Origin: Daphnia carinata
Taxonomy: Eukaryota; Arthropoda; Branchiopoda; Diplostraca; Daphniidae
Direction: 5' to 3'
DNA length: 64,000 nt
NCBI RefSeq assembly: GCF_022539665.2
Contig: NC_081340.1
Span: 4,402,001 to 4,466,000 of the forward strand
This document shows positions 11,649-23,000 of this stretch, in pieces. The translations under genes and the position numbers were made by a program. Below the pieces are notes generated by a model. That model made no database searches, was not told the DNA's origin, and saw only the letters and a list, made by a program, of their open reading frames with translations. How positions within the stretch are numbered: the stretch's first letter is position 1; every line of letters begins with the position of its first letter.

Positions 11649-12430
11649 ATGTCAGACGAAATGAGAGAGGCAAGAAGGCGGCGCATACTGGAAAACTCAG
11701 AAAAACGACTTCAACGGATTTTAGGAGTGGCTACAGATCATACCGGTAAGCTGCTAAAGTATAGATCATTTGCACCTGATGGCATTATGTATTTTGTTTA
11801 GATACTACCACGAAATCACCTGAGTTGCTGTCATCTTCATTCGCGTCTGGAGAAAATGGAAAAGTAGGGTCAGAACCATGCACAGTTTCAGAAGCAGTAC
11901 CCAAAGAAGAGCACCATATTAGGCAAAGATCTAATATGAATGCAACTTTGGCATCACCAACATACCAAATGATGGGTAGTACAGAAACAAGCAAGACATT
12001 TTTCGAAGTGGATGGGGGTCTGCCTGAAAATGGTCTATTGACTAAAGATCTACCTAAGAACACAGCTGGATTATTAGTATTTCTTGCTATTACTTCCATA
12101 ACTCTTCTCTATACAAGTTTTGGAGTATTCATAGGCCACGTAATAAAATTGTGGAAATCTACAATTGGAAAACAACTAATTGTATTTATTTTGCAGAACG
12201 TGCTTATTCCATTTGGGATTTTTGAAGCATATTTACTACTAACAAAGACAGAAGACCAGAAGCCATCTAATAATGTATTTAACACAGTTCTCATGTTAAG
12301 TGGATTACCACAGAACAAGCTCTCCCAGCTAACCAGAGTCATGCAAACAATTCAGATGTTAATGCAAGATCTCTGTGTCTACCTGTTTGCCTGTTTTGTA
12401 AGTTTTCAGATATATACTGTTGTAATATAA
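11649..12430 (+). CDS. CAMLG: CAMLG-like tail-anchored protein receptor subunit (GET2/CAML)
   Basis: Exon 1 is 11649-11745 and exon 2 runs 11802-12430, giving 241 aa. The N-terminus MSDEMREARRRRILENSEKR followed by LQRILG is the conserved basic helix that binds the TRC40/ASNA1 ATPase. An acidic/polar linker follows, then three C-terminal membrane segments, around NTAGLLVFLAITSITLLY, QLIVFILQNVLIPFGIF and MQDLCVYLFACFVSFQ. With WRB/GET1 it forms the ER receptor that inserts tail-anchored proteins. The C-terminus is uncertain: a GTAAGT donor inside the last segment (12397) and an acceptor at 12461 could splice to a short exon that ends soon after with different last residues. The assignment rests on the N-terminal motif plus topology; overall identity to vertebrate CAMLG is low. 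Confidence 0.75.
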
Positions 12431-12761
12431 ACATTTTCTTTGTGGCAAGTTTTATTTCTGTTAGCACACACGTTATTTCTTTATCGCTATGAGGTAAGGA
12501 AAATGTGAAAATATTATGTGCCTGTAACTCAACTCTAAAATGGTGGATATGACAGCATTCAAATTAAAATAGCAATTCATATGATAACCATTTTACTTAG
12601 AAAAAAATAATATAGCAGATACTGAAACAAAGATGTTTAGGCCATTCTAGAGCTTGACGGAGATCTGTCAAATGTTCGGCGATGCATTCCGATTCTGTTC
12701 CAATGGGAGTGACATGATCTGAACATTGGAGAGGGATGCCAGAGTTACAGGCTGTGTTTCC

Positions 12762-13688
12762 CTATTTGTTAATCAACGGTTTAACAGGATCTGTTTCGGC
12801 ACTCTTAACAAGCGAGGACTTTTTCGGTTCTCCATTGGCTGGTCGCGATCGATTTCTTACAAACGACTCTTTCCCTTGCCGAACCATATCCTCTTCCCAT
12901 TCAACAAGGTTCTTTTCGTACGCCTTATAGGCTTCTTGGTACCTTGATTTAAAAGGTGCTTTTTCTTCAGGGGTTAGGTTATTCCACTTCTTACTAATCT
13001 CTTTCATTACGGACTGCAAGAAGAAAAGAGAAACAGCTCTACAAAACTGGTATAAAATGTACTAGAATTATTATTTGCTACTCACTGGTCCAAAAGCATG
13101 CTTTGACTGCATCTTAGTATACTCATCCTTGACAAATAATCCAAAGGAAGTAACTGGCCGAATAGGTTTTCCGGTTTTTTTCAGTTCTTGCATTGTCTGC
13201 CTTTTCTTTTTGACATCACTTTTGTCTTGTTTAGCTGCTTCCAACTGTATACGTTGAGCATCTGTTAAGGAACTATAGTATTTTTCAACTTCCTCTGGAT
13301 GTTTCTGTAGTTTTTCATGATATTCATTCAGCATCTTCGTTTTGGTTTCCAAATCTACCTTCTTCCATTCTTCAGAAACCTTCTGCACAACCTCTAATGT
13401 AATCAAAAATTGTGTTCAACAATTAGTTCAAAACATGCAAGCGAATAAGATGGCTAATGATACAAGACCCAATGAAAAAAATATAGCATTACCTTTAAAA
13501 GGAAGTTTAGGAGTCATTTTTGCATACTCTGGAAATGTCTTTTTCACAAACATCAGATATGGGGATGCAGGTTTTTTTGGCCTCTCTGGTAAGCCCAATT
13601 TTTCTTCAAGATTTGTACGCTTATGTGTTGTAGTAGCATAGTTGGCTGGCTGTGAAAAGGCAACATTAAGGCTGGTCCTAACAAACAT
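12762..13688 (-). CDS. TFAM: Mitochondrial transcription factor A (TFAM)
   Basis: Three minus-strand exons: 13688-13493, 13393-13086 and 13013-12762. They total 756 bp, or 251 aa, close to the 246 aa of human TFAM. The N-terminus (MFVRTSLNVAFSQPANYATT) is a likely mitochondrial presequence. HMG box A begins at LPERPKKPASPYLMFVKK and continues across exon 2 (VVQKVSEEWKKVDLETK). HMG box B begins at GKPIRPVTSFGLFVKDEY and ends near YKAYEKNLVEWEEDM, followed by a basic C-terminal tail. TFAM compacts mtDNA into nucleoids and activates mitochondrial promoters. The start at 13688 was chosen because an ATG further upstream would add a non-presequence leader. The gene is convergent with CAMLG. Confidence 0.93.
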
Positions 13689-15355
13689 GTATAAAAGCGA
13701 AGTTGTATATATATGCACATTCTTTTTACATGCATTGAAAATCAATTAATCTCCTTACGACTTGTTTGTCATGGAGTACATACCATGGGTTTGATAACCT
13801 CGGGAAAATTCGGATGGCGTACATGTTTGATTTGAAATTGTTTCCTTTAAAGGAAGAGTACCACTAATGTCCTATGTGTGGTACCGATGAAATATGTAGT
13901 TAACGTTTTCTATTCGTTAGACAAAAAACCCCCAAAAAAATACAACTTCTGCCAACCAGCATTAAAATTTTTGCGGCTGCTTCGGAAACAAGAAGCAAAA
14001 ACGGTTAAACAGCAATGTATATATTTTACCCTGACATTTAAAAAAATTTGTTGCATATAAGTTTTTTACTTTTCAAATGTGGAATAGTTTGCAGTTTTAT
14101 GTGCCAATAGATTATTTTATTTTCGTCATAATATGGTGCGAATTGGCAAGTTTCAGAGCTCGATCTATTGTCAGTCGATCCTCCCTGCAGCCTAGTGTTC
14201 GCATGTGATACCGCTGTGCTCTGTTGGGCAAGCCGTTACATAGGTTTGGTGAGCCACACAGTTGTGAAAGACCGCCAAAATAGTGAATATACATTAAGTT
14301 ATCCATAAGGTATAGTCGTCTCGTTACGCCCGTCTTCAAAAGTGCGTTATAGCTGTAGTGGGATTGTGTAAAATTTAAAATGTTGTGTACATTTAACAGG
14401 CGTAGCAGCCAACATTTAGCAGACATCAGTTTGAATGATGACCCCACGAGGTCGAACTCATGTCGATCGACAATGCAGAGATTGAGCATCAACAACTCAT
14501 TTGTAAGACAAAGAGTGCAACGTAAAGTTAAAATGATCACTTAATGTGCGATCGTTTAGCTGCAGGTTCCTTTTGTCCACTGTTGACTGGAAACATTTTG
14601 AAGGTAAGTTGCACCATTACACAGCAGTTTGATGAATAGTTGGTTTTATTGTTTGCATTATCAGACACCATAGATGTATGAATAATCGAATCGATTAGGA
14701 GAAGACTGCTCGTATATTCCGTGGCTCTTATATAGCATGGCTTCCAAATTTTGAGTGACAGGACATTAGTGTTTATGAGGGGTCATAACAGAGAAGTTAA
14801 TTATAAGGTAAAATAAAAAGGATCACTCCTCCATGTAAGCAACGGCATCCCAGAAGCAGGACATCTATATCCTCTACAAGGCACATTACTTGGTTGAAAA
14901 ACGTTAAAAAACTGTAGAAACACAAGGCAGATTATTTACATTGTTATCATATCATCGGAGTTAGATATAGGGCGAACAGCGCATATGATCCCATGGTCAA
15001 ACACTAAATTTCAGAAGTGCAATAAGGCAGTTTTGGTGCGTAAAAGATAAATTGGATACTCTCGATGGCAGTCAAGTGTCCTGGGACACAATTACGGACT
15101 GGCAGTGGGAATTCTGGTAAGTTTGGAAAGTGCACAAGAAGGTGGAAAGGAAACTGTATTGATTGAAAGTTTGAACATCTTGAACGTATAGGAAGAAACA
15201 AATATTCAGACACCGGATGTGACATTGTAAAAGGGAAACGAAATTATTATTGTTTTTCTTCTCTTTTCAACAAGATCTAATTTCTCAATTATTCTTGTTT
15301 TTTGGCAGATTTTGCCACTTGTGGCAAGAAATTCTTAATTTCTACTTTCTTTTTC
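13689..15355. other. Spacer between TFAM and fibrillin; possible decayed coding sequence
   Basis: There is no convincing complete gene. A 142-codon minus frame (14112-14540) has non-repetitive composition but no family I recognise. On the plus strand, about 15018-15117 reads as a plausible exon (VKDKLDTLDGSQVSWDTITD, then a GTAAGT donor), and about 14820-14896 holds another short coding-like piece that ends in a stop. These could be remnants of a dead gene or exons of an unrecognised one. The fibrillin 3' UTR occupies the last part. Confidence 0.3.
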
Positions 15356-17089
15356 TTAGGGGACGACTTGAATATGAACACGGAAGTCAAGTGACTCGTC
15401 GACCTCACTTTGTTCCTTGCCGTCATTAACGGCGCGGATCTCCAAGTTAAAGACGGACGGTTCCTTGAGGCGGCGTCGGAAATGAAGACTCCATCTTCCA
15501 CGCTTGGTCATAATCTCGAATTGATTTCCTTCGTTACCTTTGGTGATTTCATACTCAACGCGTTCCTGTTATATAAGGTTTTTAAATTGCATTCACTAAC
15601 AATTTTTGAAAATGTTTGAAATACCTTCATGTTACGCAGGGCCGGTTGAAGCAGAATGATATTTGTGCGGTGCCTGGTCTGATCGAGCTTAACTCGAATG
15701 GACAACGGTTGGCTAGTGTTCAGTTGTTCAGTGAAATTGTCTAATGTCGAGTTCTTGGCGTATTCGATGCTTCGTTTCCCTCTTGGACCGACGCCGTTGA
15801 CCTTGCACGAAAAGCATCCTTCAGTAGAGATGATTTTGTCTTTGGACTGGTTGTAAGGATCTAAACCATTAGGTCCGTATTCTTCTCCTCCATAACCACC
15901 GTTATTGATTGGCGTTATAGTTGATATACAATGTCCCTATGATAATACCGTGAGGTTCGTTAACCTGTTAGATTTTGTTTTCCGTAGAAACCAACCTGAG
16001 CAATCCGCTGGTAGCCACTTGGACATCCGCAACTGAATCCATTGTTACCTATAGGAGAACATCCAAAGGCACATGGACTATTCGAGCATCCGCTGCTTAC
16101 CTATTAGGTAATAATCGTTAATAATCTTATGATTTTTCGTTGAATCAAACTAATAATTTTACTTGGACGCAAACAAGCAACTGCCCGTCGAATTGGTAGC
16201 CATCAGGACAAGCGCACCGATAGCTTCCCAACGTGTTGTGGCAGTTAGCATTGCCGCAAGGTGACATTTGCTGGCATTCGTTGTCATCGATGCATTGGCT
16301 ATAATATGGGTGCTGGACGTAACCTTCCGGACAGGCACATCGGTAGCTGCCCATGGTGTTCTATTGACAATCAGGGATTAGCTGACATGTCGAAACACAT
16401 TCATCAATTAGTTACCTGACATCCGTTCTGACACCTGCTATCGTCCATACATTCATCGTTATCCTGGCATTGTGTACCGGTTTGGTCCAGTTGGAAGCCA
16501 CGAGGACACATGCACTTGAAACTTCCAAGTGTGTTGATACACTGAGCTGGTGAGACGCAAACTCCTGGCTGTTCGATGCATTCATTGACATCTAGATCAA
16601 ATCACAGGTTAATATCTGTCATAAACGTTGGATGTGTAAACCGTTAGTTACCGATGCACTTGTCGTTGACTTGCGAGTATCCTTTAGGACAAATACACTT
16701 GTAGCTACCAGGAGTGTTAAGGCACTCGTGTTCACAATTGTGTTGACCGGTTGCGCATTCATCCAAATCGCGACATGAAACACCGTCCGGATTTAAAACG
16801 TATCCTTTGGGACATGAACAGATGAAACTGCCCTCCGTATTCTGGCATGTGAACTTGCAAGGCGGTGGTGTCAGTTCACATTCATTAACGTCTGTAGGAA
16901 GGCAAGAATGATTAGAAAAATTGTGTGTTTTCACTAGAAGATGGTAGAAGAATATCCAGTTACCAATGCATCGAGTTCCACTATGATCCGGTCGATATCC
17001 TTTGTTGCACATACAACGATAGGATCCCAATGTATTAATACAGCGCCCGTTACGGCACAAATTGGGAATCGTGTTACATTCGTCAATAT
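15356..17089 (-). other. Fibrillin block E: last cbEGFs and C-terminal propeptide
   Basis: Exons 17089-16964, 16891-16652, 16591-16416, 16360-16163, 16100-15996, 15936-15625 and 15565-15356 (TAA). Exon 16100-15996 ends [12 protein letters not shown] and joins GHCIST, like the human GYFRIGQGHCVSG junction. The next exon holds [24 protein letters not shown] followed by Ser fits furin cleavage that releases the C-terminal propeptide. The propeptide continues [13 protein letters not shown] and ends [10 protein letters not shown], comparable to the end of vertebrate fibrillins. Confidence 0.9.
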
Positions 17090-20000
17090 CTGAAATAATA
17101 TACACAAAAGTAAATAGAATTTTCTTTTCAGAATAATTGGAGAAGAACTCTACCATGTCCGTCAACGGAGTAACCAACTTCCAGACACAACTCTTCGTAC
17201 TCTTCGCTACCCTTACGGGGACAATGTTCGCACATAGGTCCCCATGCAGCTCCCATTGTGCAACAACAATCAGCCTTCGTCACCTGCATCAGTCCGTTGG
17301 TATGTGTTGTACACATACCGCTCATTAATTGACGGAAACAGTATCCAGTCCGGCGATCTGTAAATCAGTGAATTTTAGAATGAGAAAAAATAAGGTAAGG
17401 AAAAACGAAATTTACCGATGCACTGTTTGCCGTCAGAACTGACTTCGAAACCTTCGTAACATTCGCATTTGTAAGATCCTTTAGTATTAACGCAATGTCC
17501 ATTTTTGCATAGGTTTCCGTTAGCAGCGCACTCATTGACGTCACGACAATCATCTGTCATGCCCACTTGAGTGTAACCCTCTGGGCAGATGCACATGAAC
17601 GACCCGATCAAATTTTTACAAGCGAATTTGCAATTGTTAGCTGGAGTTGAGCATTCATCAACATCTTGGCAATGACGACCATCAGCGGCCAATGTGTAAC
17701 CATAAGGGCAAATGCAACGGAAGGATCCTGGTACGTTGTGGCATCGGAAGGCACATTGATGACCCATTTCCTGACACTCATCAATATCTTCGCAAATCTG
17801 CATAGGACCCGGAGCGAATCCATCCGTACAGTCGCATTCAAATCCTCCTTCCACGTTAGTACAGGTACCATTACGGCAAATGTTGGATACGGCACATTCG
17901 TTATCATCTGCAATCGTATTAAAAATTAATCACATTTCTTTTTGTTTAGCGAATCATATTTCATACCAACGCATTTGCGGCCGCTGCTGTCCAGAACGAA
18001 TCCCATCGGACATTCGCAACGGAAAGATCCGTCCGTGTTGACGCATTCACCACCTTCGCAAATGCCCGGCATAACGCTACATTCGTTAAGATCCTCTCCT
18101 TTAGGTCCGCGACCGGCACCACTGGGACAAAGTTTCTCAAACTCGGCTGAAAAAAAAATGGATTAACCATCAAGATCCATGTAGGTGGGGAATAATTTTT
18201 CATTTACCTGTTCCTTCAGCTGGGCATTTTTCGCAAGCGTTGCCCCAAGCGCTTCCCATTGTGCAACAACATTGAGTCTTGGTCATAGCTGTGTTTCTCG
18301 GTTCAGAGCAGCTACCACGTCCTCCATTGCGATAGCTGTTGAAGCAGAGCTCCTCGCGGACATCGACGCATTTCTTGCCGTCGCTGCTGAGGACGTAACC
18401 GTTGGGACATTCACAGCGGAAGCTGCCCTCGGTATTGATACAATCTCCTTCATCGCACAGATTTTCATCCACGAGACACTCGTTCACATCTGGGAATATT
18501 CAAGTTTAATTTTGACGAATGTTAGGTACCTAAGTGATTTTATTTACCTGCGCAAGTGTTTCCATCCGGCATCAGTTCGTATCCTGGTGGACATGAACAC
18601 ACAAAGGATCCCATCAGATTTTGACATTTACCTGGAGCCGGGCATGTTCCAGGAAGCTGAAAAAGGTAAACACATTTTTTGTTTCTTAAATTTGAACTTC
18701 ACTTATAGACTAATATTTAATGGACTCACCTCTGTACACTCGTTAATGTCACGACAGTTTTGGCCGTCATCGGTGAGAGTGTAGCCGTCGGCACATTCGC
18801 ACGAGAAAGAACCAACAGTGTTACGGCAACGGCCATTACGGCAAATGCCCAGCAATAGACGGCACTCGTCGACATCTGTTGTCGACCACAAATATAACAA
18901 GGTATTAATAATTGCTTATAAAAGTGAATTCAAGTTAACTAACCTGCACAATCATTGTTAGGGCTGAGTTTGAATCCAGAATAACAGTGACACTTGTAAG
19001 ATCCCAATGTGTTGAGACAAGTGCCGTTATTGCAAATGTTGGGATTGCGTTGGCATTCGTCAATATCCACACAAGAGTCACGGCCAGGTGTCAGCGTGTA
19101 ACCGCTACGACAGACGCATTGGAACGAACCCTGGAAATTGTTACATTCGCCATTGTTGCAAATACCGGGTCGTTCCCGACATTCATCGATATCTGGTAAT
19201 CAAATTCATAGCATTTTCAAGTTGAATTCTCTAAAATAATTATGATTCATTATTACCAGCGCAATCTCTTCCAGTGATGCCAAGTTTGTAGCCGTCCGGA
19301 CAAGCGCATTCAAAGCTTCCTGGTGTGTTGACGCACTGAGCGTTTCCTCGACAAGGACTAGGCAGTCGATTGCATTCGTTGTCATCTAATGACGAGGGAA
19401 AAGTGACACATTAATAATAATTTTTTGTGTATAATTTTGAATCGTTCGTACCAATGCACTGATGAGCATCTTCATCGTAGATGTAACCACGATTACATTC
19501 GCATTTGAAGCTACCTGGAACGTTCATACAGATACCGTTCTGGCACATTTGCGGCATGAGCGTACATTCATCAATCTCCTTGGATACACCAGTCATTGGA
19601 TCAATGATGGAACCAGGTCGATTACCACACAATGTCAAATATTCCCCTAAATGGCAAAAATTTTTAAATTATTCTATTTATAGTAGCAAATTCAAATGGC
19701 CTTACGAGATCCTTGTTTGGGGCATTCTTCGCAGTTTTTACCCCAAGCAGCACCCATGGAACAACAGCACACCATTCGCGTTTGCGGCTGGATCATGGCG
19801 TTGCCGCAGGCATTGTTGGTGTAATTCATGTAACAGAGTTCCTTGCGCATGTCGACGCATTCCTCTGTGGACCAGGCAAGTCAATAATTATTAAAACGAT
19901 CATACCAAGCATCACCCTTAGGTAAAAACTTACTTCCTCCAGGTAATAGGACATAGCCTTCCGGACAGATGCAATGGTAGCCTCCATCTGTATTCACGCA

Positions 20001-23000
20001 GGTACCGACGCCGCAAATCAACGAGTCCTGGGCACACTCATCGGTATCTGGTAATAATATTGTTGAATTTCAATTGAAATGCCTTCTTAAAATAATTCAT
20101 TATTTGTTACGTACCGACGCACATGGCGTTAGCGTCATCAATTTGGTATCCGTCGTTACAGGTGCACATAAAACTACCAAAAGTATTGGAACAGCGGCCA
20201 TTCTTGCACAAGTTATCCATTTCTGAACATTCGTCGATATCTTCCAACACGACCTGGAAAAACATTTCAAATATCTTAAGGTAAAGAAAGAAAAATAAAA
20301 GGTTTAAACTTGATTACAGTTATCATGTTGGGTCTGAAACCAGATCCAGCCGGACACAGTGCTTTGAATTCATCAGTGTCCGGAGGGGGACAAAGTTCAC
20401 ATTGCGGTCCCCAAGCTTTTCCGACGGAGCAGCAACAAGTAGAACGTGATACCATTTCATCTACATTATTGGTGCATACATTTCGGCCAGCTGGAGTTTG
20501 GTGGACATCCACGAAGCAAGAGCCCACACGTTTGTCTGAAATTGAATATGGACTCCATCAACCACAAGAACAAATGAAAAAAATCGAAAATGTTAAATGA
20601 TTTACCGACGCATCCGTTCTCCGAAGGGATCAGTTCGTGATGTGGCGGGCACTGACAGACGTAGCCGCCCTGCGAGTTGATACAGTTACCGTATTGACAA
20701 GCTTGTGGATTTTCGCATTCGTCGATATCCGTACAGTTGCCACCAGACTCGTCCAGCGTGAAACCCTTGTCGCAGATGCAGCGGAACATGCCGTAAATGT
20801 TTTCGCATTTACCAAACACGCAGAGGTTGCTGAACATTTGACATTCGTCAATATCTGTATAATGAAATTAAATTTAAAATCCTTTAATTTTTTAGGAAAA
20901 TAAGAAATGGGTCGCAAACTTACCGACGCAAGATTGCTCGTTGCGTTCATCCGGATGCATGAAACCCATTTCGCATTCGCAACGGAACGATCCTGGGTAG
21001 TTGAGACATTGGCCGTTCTCACAAAGACTGGGATCGTTTGAACACTCGTCAATGTCTTGACAAACGTAGCCATTACCGCTGAATCCAGCATCGCAGACGC
21101 ACTTGGGTACACAAAAATATTTACCAGGTGAACATCGAAGTTATTTACAGAATTTCAATGATTAATGTACCTTGAAAGATCCTTCCGTATTGATACATTG
21201 GGCATCCTGATCGCAACCACCATTGTTGGTCAAACATTCGTTGATGTCACGACAAAGAACGCCATTGCCGGTGAAGCCTTCACGACAGCGACACTCGTAA
21301 CCACCCTCTGTGTTGTTACATTCGGCATTAACGTCACAGTTGAATGTTCCAAGCAAACACTCATCATCGTCCGTGCAACCAGGACCGTCGTCCTTGACGG
21401 AGTAGCCTTCCTCGCAGCGGCACTTGTATGATCCCAAAGTATTATCGCATTCGCCGTTTTGGCAAATGCTAGCCGTAGTGCACTCGTCAATATCTGGAAG
21501 ACGTACAGGTAATACGATTACATGTAAAGATTTACTGAAATTTAAAGGTTTATCGAACCTTCGCATGTGATTCCATCTGAAGATGTGGTCAATCCGCCCT
21601 GGCAGGTGCACAGGTAGCTTCCAGGTGTGTTGGTACATTTACCACCGTTACAGATACGCGGGTTCTCTTTACACTCGTCGATATCAGCGCAGCTTCTTCC
21701 GTCCATCAACAACATGTAACCTGCACTGCAATTCGAAAAAGAAAAAATAGCAAGTAACGATTTTTAAATCAAAGAAGTATGAAAGTTAATTGATTACCTG
21801 CAAGCGCAAGAGAAACTGCCCGGCGTGTTCATGCAGTTGTCGTCGCAACCGCCGTTGTTAACGTTACACTCATCCAAATCTGTAAGTGACCAGCCCCGAT
21901 GTTTGAGAAGGATATTTATTTTTATTAAAATAATATTTTTTACCTTCACAGTGAGATTTTTGCCCAGTCTGTTGGTAGCCATCGTTACAAACGCACTGGT
22001 AAGTGCCCATCATGTTCTCACAGACACCGTTGGAGCAGATACCACTTGTTCGCGAACACTCGTCAATATCTAAATGAAAAGCAATGATTTAAATAGGAAA
22101 CATGTTTAAGAAAAAGAAGTTGGCCATTATACCTTTACAAGAACGTCGGTTGGGTGCTAATTCATGGCCTGGCGGACATTCGCAACGGAAGCTACCGGGG
22201 GTGTTGATACATTTACCACCACGACACAGTCCAGGTGTGCGCGAACACTCGTCAATATCTGGTATATTCGCAATAAAAATAATAAACAATTAATGAATCA
22301 ATCAAATTCGTAGATGGAATTAAGCCTACCCATGCAGATTTGCATCATCATGGTGCTCTCGAAGCCTTCTTCGCAGTCGCAAGTGAAGCTACCGTTAGTG
22401 TTCTGACAAGTTCCGTTGCCGCAAACTCCTCTCATGATGTTACATTCGTCGATATCTGAAAGTGTAAAACAATCATTAATTATTTTTGAAATATTTCAGA
22501 AACGAAGATTATCAGCTACCATTGCATTTGATGCCATCTTCATCCAGGGCATAGCCTTGATTACATCGACAGTTGAAGCTACCGATGCTGTTTTTGCAGC
22601 GGCCGTGATCGCACATGTCGGAGAATGTTGTACATTCATTGATATCTTTTCGGTTGACGTAGCCGTGCCCTTTGGGGCAGAGCTCCTCGAAAGCGACAGA
22701 GCCCGGTTTTGGACAAGAATCGCAAGCGTGACCCCATGCTTTACCGATACTGCAACAACAAACGCTCTTGAGGTAGTGTCCCTCCAGCTCCTTGGTACAA
22801 ATTCCGTGTCGGTAGTCGAGGTAGCAAGGCTCCTGGCGCTGATCGATACAACGGGTTCCAGTCTCGTCGAGTGTCAGACCAGGCGGACAAGTGCAAGAGA
22901 ACGATCCCTCCGTGTTGACGCAAATGCCGCCACCTTTACAAATGCCCGGGTTCAAGTCGCATTCGTTGACGTCCGTGCACGTCTTGCCGTCCACCTTGGC

